A stretch of 5,275 nt of DNA from Thermoplasmatota archaeon. Lineage in GTDB: Archaea > Thermoplasmatota > Thermoplasmata > UBA10834. The stretch lies in assembly GCA_030836605.1 (NCBI GenBank), contig JAUPMC010000066.1, positions 1 through 5,275 on the forward strand. The letters run 5' to 3'. The translations under genes were made by a program, and so were the position numbers. A model generated the notes under the pieces. That model saw nothing but the letters and a program-made list of their open reading frames with translations. It had not been told where the DNA came from and ran no database searches. Of the stretch, positions 1 to 4,611 are shown one piece after another; the first letter of the stretch is position 1; each line of letters opens with the position of its first letter.

Positions 1-1
1 A

Positions 2-385
2 CAGGCCGAAGTTGTTCCCGAACGCGACCGCCGTCTGGAAGTGTCCTTTGGAGAAGCGCAGGTCGCACGCGGACATCCTCACGGCGTTCCTGACGCCCCT
101 CCGCCTCGCGACCTCGAGCATGTTGTCGTTTATGTCCACGCCGACCGCCTCGAGCCCCGTCTCCTGCAGGTGCAGCGAGACCCGGCCGGGCCCCAGGCCG
201 ATGTCCAGCACTCTTCCCCTGGCGAGCCCGAGGGCGGCCTTCTCGCACTCGGGGAAGGAGTCGAACGACGAGAAGTACGAGTCGAGGTCCTGCTCGTCCA
301 TGTACCCGTCGTCGCGCTCGATGACGAGAGGGGCGTGCTCCCCAGCCATCCAGTCGCGGACCGCGTCACCGAAGAGGTCTACCAT
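2..385 (-). CDS. Class I SAM-dependent methyltransferase, C-terminal part outside the window
   Basis: The gene starts at ATG 385-383 and leaves the window at its left edge, so 128 N-terminal residues are visible. After a helical lead of about 57 residues comes the SAM-binding motif I, VLDIGLGPGR (residues 59-68), the first strand and glycine-rich loop of the Rossmann-type methyltransferase fold. A second acidic strand end follows, AVGVDIND (80-87), which normally contacts the ribose of SAM. AFGNNFGL (121-128), at the edge, sits where motif IV is expected. The substrate cannot be told. The gene lies 32 bases after the stop of the HAD hydrolase on the same strand, so the two are probably co-transcribed. 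No clear Shine-Dalgarno sequence precedes the ATG. The reading frame is open upstream of this ATG but offers no better start. The fold is a firm call; the target (small molecule, protein or RNA) is unknown. Confidence 0.88.
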   Translation of the reverse strand, partial: MVDLFGDAVRDWMAGEHAPLVIERDDGYMDEQDLDSYFSSFDSFPECEKAALGLARGRVLDIGLGPGRVSLHLQETGLEAVGVDINDNMLEVARRRGVRNAVRMSACDLRFSKGHFQTAVAFGNNFGL

Positions 386-417
386 GGGGGCGTGATGGCC
401 CTGCGCGCAGAAGTAAG

Positions 418-1158
418 TTACCCGAGGGAGTCCAACGCATCCGCGACGCCGTCCAGGGACTGCACCCTGACATCGGCCTCGCTGGAGGGCGCGCTCGCGT
501 GGGCCATCACCTGTACCGCGTGCATCCCCGCCCGCTTCGCGGCGGCCATGTCGTGGTCCGGGTGGTCCCCCACGTGCGCCGCCGCCTTGGGGAGCGTCTT
601 GAGCTGCTCGAGCGTGATCCTGAAGGCCGCCTCCGCGGGCTTCCTCACCATGATCTCGTTCGAGAATGTCGTGACCTGGAATTGCTCCAGGATGCCCATG
701 CGCCCCATGAGCGTCCTCAGGGTGGAGCCAGGGGTCTTGCCGGTGTTGGATATGAGCCCGAGCCTGTACCCCTTCTCGCTCGCGGCCCTGACCGCCTCCT
801 TGGCGCCCGGGAGCAGCACCGGCGGGTGGTCCAGGAGACTGTCCGCGTAAATCCTCTCGACCCTGGCGATGTCCTCGTTCGTCATCTTGCCAGGCAGGCG
901 GCACTCGATGCAGCTGAGCATGAAGAGCACATGGTCCCTGACGGGCATGTCCCTGGCCTTGTCCCATGTGAGCTCGAGGAATGTCCCCGTCTTCCTGTGG
1001 GCCTCCTCGATCTCGGCGAGGTCGTGGGGGCGGCCTATCTCGTCGAGGACCTCGGCTATCCTGTGTATCCTGAGAGACGCGACCCTCTCCGAACCGCCAG
1101 GGACCTCCTTGATTAGGGTGTCCCATAGGTCGAAGGTGACTGCGGTTACCTTCCTCAT
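418..1158 (-). CDS. HAD-superfamily hydrolase (phosphatase-like), 246 aa
   Basis: All four HAD motifs are in order. Motif I is TFDLWDTL with the nucleophile Asp10. Motif II is LGLISNTG with Ser137. Motif III is Lys173 in VRKP. Motif IV is GDHPDHD with Asp198 and Asp203. A helical cap of about 100 residues lies between motifs I and II, as in C1-cap HAD enzymes. Members hydrolyse phosphate esters, or rarely C-halogen bonds, through an aspartyl intermediate. Here position +2 after the nucleophile is Trp12 instead of the usual acid/base Asp, so ordinary phosphatase activity is uncertain. I placed the start at ATG 1158 because the conserved strand begins at once there. An in-frame ATG at 1323 would add 55 residues without HAD features and would run antisense into the 5S rRNA gene. 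The substrate is unknown. The methyltransferase gene follows on the same strand. Confidence 0.9.
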   Translation of the reverse strand: MRKVTAVTFDLWDTLIKEVPGGSERVASLRIHRIAEVLDEIGRPHDLAEIEEAHRKTGTFLELTWDKARDMPVRDHVLFMLSCIECRLPGKMTNEDIARVERIYADSLLDHPPVLLPGAKEAVRAASEKGYRLGLISNTGKTPGSTLRTLMGRMGILEQFQVTTFSNEIMVRKPAEAAFRITLEQLKTLPKAAAHVGDHPDHDMAAAKRAGMHAVQVMAHASAPSSEADVRVQSLDGVADALDSLG

Positions 1159-1246
1159 CCTCTGCGCCAGGACCGTAGGTGTAGGTCCGTAATGAAGTCT
1201 GGGCCTAGGGCCGACGTGGACCCGTCCGGGACAGCTTAGGCAATGC

Positions 1247-1254
1247 TTATATAT
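1247..1254 (+). promoter_or_regulatory. TATA box of the 5S rRNA gene
   Basis: TTATATAT lies in an otherwise GC-rich stretch. Its centre is about 27 bases before position 1277, which would give the 5S precursor a leader of about 10 bases. The box reads almost the same on the other strand (ATATATAA), so it could also serve the divergent HAD gene, with a 5' leader of about 65 bases there. No other convincing TATA box is seen in the 129-base gap between the HAD start and the 5S gene. Confidence 0.6.
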
Positions 1255-1287
1255 GACATCGTAATTAGACGGGCCCAGAGAATGGTT

Positions 1288-1501
1288 TGACGGCCATAGT
1301 GGCGGGGCCACACCTGGTCTCATTCCGAACCCAGAAGTTAAGCCCGCCTACGTTCTCTGTGGTACTGAGGTGCGCGAGCCCTCGGGAAGCCTAAGGCCCT
1401 TGCGGCCTCTCGGGCATAACGGCTAGGTGCGCTAGCCAGGTACCTTCGGGTACAGGGTGAACCGCACCGCTTGAACCCGTTATGCAAGTGGAACGCCGTC
1501 A
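1288..1501 (+). rRNA. 5S ribosomal RNA with a large (about 95 nt) internal insertion
   Basis: The first 103 bases match archaeal 5S rRNA. GACGGCCATAG opens the molecule. Helix II is GGCGGG (1301-1306) with CCCGCC (1343-1348). Loop C contains ATTCCGAAC (1322-1330). Helix III is CTGG (1314-1317) with CCAG (1331-1334). Helix IV is CTGAGG (1365-1370) with CCTCGG (1380-1385), enclosing loop D TGCGCGAGC, and loop E has GGTA and GGAAGC. The 3' strand of helix I should follow after about 9 bases, but no match is found there. The perfect complement of TGACGGC (1288-1294) is GCCGTCA at 1495-1501. The helix V 5' strand GTTCT (1352-1356) can pair with GGAAC (1490-1494). Total length is therefore about 214 nt, with a core of about 119 nt. 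It is a solitary gene with its own promoter. The exact ends are inferred from pairing. Confidence 0.9.
1391..1485 (+). other. Insertion (expansion segment) inside the 5S rRNA, between loop E and the helix V 3' strand
   Basis: This block has no counterpart in a standard 5S rRNA. It shows several possible stems. Hairpin AGGCC/GGCCT (1394-1398 with 1404-1408) has a 5-base loop. Helix GCATAACGG/CCGTTATGC (1414-1422 with 1477-1485) is perfect over 9 bp. It would close a branched domain holding hairpin GGCTAG/CTAGCC (1421-1426 with 1432-1437) and hairpin GTACC-TTCG-GGTAC (1440-1453), the latter with a classic cUUCGg tetraloop. The first of these inner hairpins shares two bases with the closing helix, so the closing helix would be 7 bp if both form. 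The remainder, 1455-1478, may form GGGT/ACCC. The borders are estimates to within a few bases. Whether the segment is retained in the ribosome or removed is unknown. Confidence 0.75.
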
Positions 1502-1506
1502 GCCAC

Positions 1507-1521
1507 TCTCTTTTGTCCCTC
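1507..1521 (+). terminator. Pyrimidine/T-rich terminator-like tract after 5S rRNA
   Basis: TCTCTTTTGTCCCTC begins six bases after the inferred 3' end of the 5S rRNA. Archaeal RNA polymerase typically stops at T-rich stretches of the non-template strand, and no other T run lies nearby. The position supports a 5S 3' end near 1501 instead of near 1406, where no such tract exists. Confidence 0.5.
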
Positions 1522-1556
1522 TCATCCCTGATCCCGCCCGCGAGCCACGGAGAAGA

Positions 1557-1564
1557 TTTTATAA
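1557..1564 (+). promoter_or_regulatory. TATA box of the zinc-ribbon membrane protein gene
   Basis: TTTTATAA lies about 40 bases before the ATG at 1601. Transcription would start near 1587, leaving a 5' leader of about 14 bases. GGAG at 1588-1591, nine bases before the ATG, is a possible ribosome binding site. Confidence 0.55.
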
Positions 1565-1600
1565 GAACACAGAGTCCTAGTCGACCCGGAGTCGGACCAC

Positions 1601-2473
1601 ATGGCCTTGACCGAGGACGAGAGATACATCCTGCTGGGCGTCCTCGCCGTGCTCATGATCTTCGTGATGTACTTCGAGCTGAGGGTCATGCGGAGCAAGT
1701 CGAAGGCCTCGCGCAAGATGAACATGCGGAAGGACGAGGCGCACAACTCGATACTCACTTGCAGGTCCGTCATCAACGTGCTCGAGCGCCAGGGCTCGAA
1801 CGTGCGCGAGGCGAGGTCCCTCGTGGACAAGGCCAAGGCCGCCATGCAGCGCGGGGAGCACGAGACCGCCATCGACCTGTGCGAGAAGGCCAGGGAGGAG
1901 CTCACGCTTGCGCGCTCGACCCCCCCGGGGGGCGCGAGGGCGGCCAAGGACCCCGTCGCCGAGGAGATAATCTCGACCCCGCGCCCGAGGCCGGCCGAGG
2001 AGGTGTACTCGGGCTCGAGGCTGGAGGTCCAGGGAGGCCCCAACTACCTCGTCGCCAAGTTCGAGCTGAGCACCGCGAGGGAGGAGATATCCAAGGCCAG
2101 CGGCCGTGGCACGGACGTCTCGATGGCCTCCGACACGCTCAAGAGGGCCCAGGCGGAGTTCGACTCAGGCAACTACCAGAAGGCGCTCTCGCTCGCGGTG
2201 AAGGCGAAGAAGGCCGTCTCGTCCCAGGGGTCCGAGGAGTCCATACCTCTCAGGAGGACGCAGAGGACCGAGGCCCCGTCAGGGGAGATCGACGGTGAGG
2301 CCAGCGACGTAGTGGATGTGTGCCCCTCGTGCGGGTCCGAGATAGACTCGGACGACGACTTCTGCGGCTCGTGCGGCAAGAGGCGCGAGAAGGAGCGCGT
2401 CTGCCCGTCCTGCGGCCGAGTCGCGTCGGACAGCGACAGGTTCTGCAGGAAGTGCGGGAACAGGGTGCCTTGA
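1601..2473 (+). CDS. Membrane-anchored protein with helical repeats and a C-terminal double zinc ribbon, 290 aa
   Basis: Residues 9-25 form one hydrophobic membrane segment, followed by a basic stretch (RSKSKASRK), so the bulk probably lies in the cytoplasm. Two similar helix-rich blocks follow, about 71-101 and 178-206. Both have the spacing of Ala, Leu and Lys seen in TPR-like helix pairs, with AMQRGEHETAIDLCEKA in the first and AEFDSGNYQKALSLAVKA in the second. A charged, proline-rich linker (105-140) separates them. The C-terminus holds two zinc-binding modules: Cys241, 244, 255, 258 and Cys268, 271, 282, 285, each CPSCG...C-x2-CG, as in double zinc-ribbon domains. Proteins of this build are common in archaea and mostly lack assigned function; a scaffolding or protein-binding role is a guess. 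The gene has its own promoter and converges on larB with only 8 bases between stop codons. Confidence 0.88.
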   Translation: MALTEDERYILLGVLAVLMIFVMYFELRVMRSKSKASRKMNMRKDEAHNSILTCRSVINVLERQGSNVREARSLVDKAKAAMQRGEHETAIDLCEKAREELTLARSTPPGGARAAKDPVAEEIISTPRPRPAEEVYSGSRLEVQGGPNYLVAKFELSTAREEISKASGRGTDVSMASDTLKRAQAEFDSGNYQKALSLAVKAKKAVSSQGSEESIPLRRTQRTEAPSGEIDGEASDVVDVCPSCGSEIDSDDDFCGSCGKRREKERVCPSCGRVASDSDRFCRKCGNRVP

Positions 2474-2484
2474 CGGCGCCGTCA
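2471..2484. repeat. Perfect 14-bp palindrome covering both convergent stop codons
   Basis: TGACGGCGCCGTCA equals its own reverse complement. Its first three bases are the stop codon of the zinc-ribbon gene, and its last three, read on the minus strand, are the stop codon of larB. No T-rich tract is seen next to it, so its use as a terminator is uncertain. Confidence 0.7.
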
Positions 2485-3243
2485 TCTGCCCGCGTGCTTG
2501 TTCTTCACGATCAGGGCGGCGAGCGCGCCGGCCCCGAAGCCGTTGTCTATGTTGACGACGCCGATCCCGCTCGAGCATGATGAGAGCATGCCGAGGAGCG
2601 CGGCCATGCCTCCGAAGCTGGCCCCGTAGCCGACGCTGGTCGGGACCGCGACGACCGGCTTGTCCGTCAGGCCCGCGACGACGCTCGGGAGCGCCCCTTC
2701 CATCCCCGCGACGACTATGATGACATCGGCGGACTCGAAATGCCTCAGGTTCGATGTGAGCCTGTGGACGCCAGCGACCCCGACATCGTACAACCGGTCG
2801 GTCTCGCAGCCGAGCAGGTCGCAAGTGACCGCGGCCTCCTCGGCGACCGGTATGTCAGAGGTGCCGGCCGTGACTATCAGCACCTTCCCGTGCCTCGCCC
2901 TCTCCTCGGATCCGACCGTGGCTATCCTCGCCTCTGGGTGCCACCGGACCTCGTCCCCCAGCTCCTCCCGGAGCTTCTGGCAGGTGGCCTCTGACATGCG
3001 CGTGAAGACCGCCTCGCCCTTCCTGGCGAGCGTCCTGCGGGCGATCTCCAGTATCTGCGCGTCCGTCTTCCCGGGGGAGTATATGGCCTCTGGTATGCCC
3101 CTCCTCAGCTCCCTGTGGTGGTCGAGCTTCGCGAACTCGAGGTCCTCGTAGGGCATGCCCTTGAGCCGCTCGAGTGCGTCGACGACCGTGATCTCCCCGC
3201 TCGCCAGGGCGGAGAGGACCTTCTCGATCCCCTCTCGGTTCAT
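2482..3243 (-). CDS. larB: LarB, pyridinium-3,5-biscarboxylic acid mononucleotide synthase, 253 aa
   Basis: LarB takes nicotinic acid adenine dinucleotide, carboxylates the pyridinium ring at C5 and cleaves off AMP. This is the first step to the nickel-pincer nucleotide cofactor of lactate racemase-type enzymes. The C-terminal half is a PurE-like (AIR carboxylase) domain with the conserved run PTSVGYGASFGGM (201-213), then SSCSSG (221-226) and VVNIDNGFGAG (229-239). Cys223 matches in context the cysteine reported to attack the substrate in Lactobacillus plantarum LarB. The N-terminal 100 residues are the helical region usual in LarB, and the full length fits the family. The start ATG overlaps the larE stop by four bases (ATGA), and GAGGTG eight bases upstream is a good ribosome binding site, so the two genes are translationally coupled. 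No larC follows; the next gene is convergent. Confidence 0.95.
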   Translation of the reverse strand: MNREGIEKVLSALASGEITVVDALERLKGMPYEDLEFAKLDHHRELRRGIPEAIYSPGKTDAQILEIARRTLARKGEAVFTRMSEATCQKLREELGDEVRWHPEARIATVGSEERARHGKVLIVTAGTSDIPVAEEAAVTCDLLGCETDRLYDVGVAGVHRLTSNLRHFESADVIIVVAGMEGALPSVVAGLTDKPVVAVPTSVGYGASFGGMAALLGMLSSCSSGIGVVNIDNGFGAGALAALIVKNKHAGR

Positions 3244-4052
3244 CCGCGGAGCACCTCGTCCATGCTGCCACTCCTGTACCCTTCCAGGTCCACGGCCACG
3301 TATGCGAACCCCAGGTTCTTCAGCCTTCTGACGACCCCGTCCATGGTCTCAGGCCTGGTGATCTCGCGCACCTGTCCCTTGGCGACCTCTATCCTCGCGG
3401 TGTCGCCGTGGGCCCGGACCCTGACCTGTTCGAAACCCTTTCCGATGATGTAATGCTCGGCCTTCTCTATCCTTGCGAGCAGACCGGGCGTGAGCCTGTC
3501 CCCGTACGGCACCCTCGTGGCCAGGCACGGGCTCGGGGCCTTCCTGTGCGTGGCCAGCCCGAGCCTGCGGGATATCGATACGACATCCTTCTTCCCGAGC
3601 CCGGCCTCCGCGAGAGGGCTCCGGACGCCCAGTTCCCTCTTCGCCTTCAGGCCAGGCCTGTACGAGCGCTCGTCGTCAGCGTTGGAGCCGTCCAGGACAT
3701 GCGCCAAAGAGCGCGCGTCGGCGACGCCCCGGACCTCCTCGAATGTCCTCAGCTTGCAGATGTAGCATCTGTCCCGGGGGTTCACCGAGAACCCCGGGTA
3801 GCCGAGGGGGTCGGTCCTGATGACGACGTGCCTGATGCCGATGGCCTTCGCGGTCGCCCTCGCGCCCCGCAGCTCCCTCCTGGGGTACAGGGGCGAGTCG
3901 ACCGTGACGGCGACGGTCGAGCCCCCGAGCTCCTCCCTCGCTATCTTCGCGACCAGCGTCGAGTCTGAGCCGCCCGAGAACGCGATGGCCGCCGACCCGG
4001 TGGACCGGACGGCGGAGCGGAGCTTGTCGAGCTTCGAATCCGTCGAGACCAT
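3240..4052 (-). CDS. larE: LarE, ATP-dependent sulfur transferase for nickel-pincer cofactor synthesis, 270 aa
   Basis: LarE adenylates the carboxylates of the LarB product and replaces them with thiocarboxylates, ready for nickel insertion by LarC. The N-terminal PP-loop ATPase motif is AFSGGSDST (24-32). NPRDRCYICK (91-100) carries Cys96 and Cys99, DGSNADD (121-127) is a family signature, and SPCLATRVPYG (174-184) carries Cys176. In Lactobacillus plantarum LarE the corresponding single cysteine gives up its sulfur. Having three cysteines points to the LarE subtype that binds a [4Fe-4S] cluster and need not be sacrificed; that is inference from the pattern. I chose ATG 4052: it gives the normal family length, while a longer in-frame ORF up to 4238 overlaps the start of alba and has no LarE features. 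AGAAATAAG just upstream suggests a leaderless transcript. larB follows with a 4-base overlap. Confidence 0.94.
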   Translation of the reverse strand: MVSTDSKLDKLRSAVRSTGSAAIAFSGGSDSTLVAKIAREELGGSTVAVTVDSPLYPRRELRGARATAKAIGIRHVVIRTDPLGYPGFSVNPRDRCYICKLRTFEEVRGVADARSLAHVLDGSNADDERSYRPGLKAKRELGVRSPLAEAGLGKKDVVSISRRLGLATHRKAPSPCLATRVPYGDRLTPGLLARIEKAEHYIIGKGFEQVRVRAHGDTARIEVAKGQVREITRPETMDGVVRRLKNLGFAYVAVDLEGYRSGSMDEVLRG

Positions 4053-4075
4053 GCGGATGTCCGAACGGCGGGTGC

Positions 4076-4084
4076 TTATTTCTA
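4076..4084 (-). promoter_or_regulatory. Probable TATA element of the larE-larB operon
   Basis: On the minus strand AGAAATAAG is centred about 27 bases before the larE ATG at 4052. Transcription would then begin at or next to the ATG, giving a leaderless mRNA; this fits the absence of a Shine-Dalgarno sequence there. The match to the TATA consensus is moderate. Confidence 0.4.
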
Positions 4085-4091
4085 GTTTCGC

Positions 4092-4120
4092 GGGCAGTTC
4101 GGCGTTCGCCGCAGCTGCCC
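4092..4120. repeat. Inverted repeat between the divergent larE and alba promoters
   Basis: GGGCAG (4092-4097) pairs with CTGCCC (4115-4120). An inner CGGC/GCCG stem (4100-4103 with 4108-4111) closes a four-base loop. The element sits upstream of both TATA boxes, about 8 bases from that of larE and 37 from that of alba. It could be a regulator binding site, but no known operator sequence is recognised, and stems of this size can arise by chance in GC-rich DNA. Confidence 0.4.
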
Positions 4121-4156
4121 TGGATGTCTCAGGCCAGCTGGCACCTGGATGGAATA

Positions 4157-4165
4157 TTATATATA
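4157..4165 (+). promoter_or_regulatory. TATA box of alba
   Basis: TTATATATA is a strong archaeal TATA box in a GC-rich background. A start of transcription near 4187 leaves a leader of about 26 bases holding the Shine-Dalgarno sequence AGGAGGA (4201-4207). This is the best promoter in the window, as expected for an abundant chromatin protein. Confidence 0.7.
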
Positions 4166-4212
4166 GCGAGGGCCCTGCTAGTTTACGTGGGCTGGGTTTC
4201 AGGAGGAAGAGC

Positions 4213-4485
4213 GTGGCCGAGGAGAACGTAATATACATCGGGAAGAAGGCAACGATGAACTACGTCCTCGCGGTCGTGTCCCAGATCAACAACGGATGCA
4301 ACGATGTCTGCATCAAGGCGCGGGGCAGGGCCATAAGCAGGGCGGTAGACGTCGCGGAGATCGTTCGACACAGGTTCGTCAAGGACCTCGGGTACAAGGA
4401 CGTCAAGATCGAGACCGAGGTCCTGCCAAGCGAACACGGTGAGACCGCCAATGTCTCCTCGATAGAGATCTACATGGAACGTTAG
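4213..4485 (+). CDS. albA: Alba, archaeal DNA/RNA-binding chromatin protein, 90 aa
   Basis: Alba is a small dimeric protein that coats and compacts archaeal DNA and also binds RNA. The whole protein is the Alba fold: VIYIGKK near the N-terminus with Lys11 and Lys12, equivalent to the DNA-contacting, acetylatable lysines of Sulfolobus Alba. Then comes ARGRAISRAVDVAEIVRHRF (36-55), the conserved basic loop and helix, and a final strand VSSIEIYM (81-88). Length is typical. The start is GTG 4213, six bases after a strong AGGAGGA. It gives the expected short N-terminus, whereas the first in-frame ATG (4255) would delete the first strand and both lysines. It is transcribed divergently from larE from a strong TATA box. 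No other alba copy is visible here. Confidence 0.95.
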   Translation: MAEENVIYIGKKATMNYVLAVVSQINNGCNDVCIKARGRAISRAVDVAEIVRHRFVKDLGYKDVKIETEVLPSEHGETANVSSIEIYMER

Positions 4486-4519
4486 GGCGCGTTGCCCAGT
4501 CGCAGGGTCCGGCGGGAGT

Positions 4520-4560
4520 CGGATGGGGCCAGTGCCTACGCTAGACCATCCGTCGGTTTT
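4520..4560 (+). terminator. Possible hairpin plus T-run after alba
   Basis: CGGATGG (4520-4526) pairs with CCATCCG (4546-4552). An inner AGTG/CGCT stem may extend it, and TTTT follows at 4557-4560. The arrangement could end alba transcripts. The T-run is also part of the TATA box of the next gene, and archaeal termination does not generally need a hairpin, so this is tentative. Confidence 0.35.
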
Positions 4561-4564
4561 ATCA
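4557..4564 (+). promoter_or_regulatory. TATA box of the isopentenyl phosphate kinase gene
   Basis: TTTTATCA lies about 50 bases before the GTG start at 4612, giving a predicted 5' leader of about 25 bases. AGGTG at 4602-4606, five bases before the start, is the ribosome binding site. The 126-base gap after alba thus appears to carry a separate promoter. Confidence 0.5.
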
Positions 4565-4611
4565 TCGGATAACATAATTGGCAGGGGAGCGGAAGGGAAC
4601 CAGGTGGAATC

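Noticed and set aside
1159..1323. 55-residue N-terminal extension of the HAD protein
   Set aside because: It precedes the conserved first strand, has no recognisable content, spans the divergent promoter and runs antisense into the 5S gene.
1414..1485. tRNA-like outline in the 5S insert (72 nt, 7-bp end stem GCATAAC/GTTATGC, inner hairpins)
   Set aside because: There is no T-arm with the TTC-A motif, the D-arm loop has only five bases, and the middle hairpin has a four-base UUCG loop in place of a seven-base anticodon loop.
1386..1495. Insert as an archaeal intron spliced at a bulge-helix-bulge
   Set aside because: I could not find two 3-base bulges separated by a 4-bp helix at the borders. 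It remains possible that the segment is excised another way, which only RNA data can settle.
3820..4212. Long upstream extension of the Alba reading frame
   Set aside because: It lies antisense to larE. The Shine-Dalgarno sequence and GTG at 4213 give a normal-size Alba. The long frame is a GC-rich artefact.
4053..4238. 62-residue N-terminal extension of LarE
   Set aside because: It would cover the larE promoter, the strong alba TATA box and the alba start, and adds nothing seen in LarE proteins.
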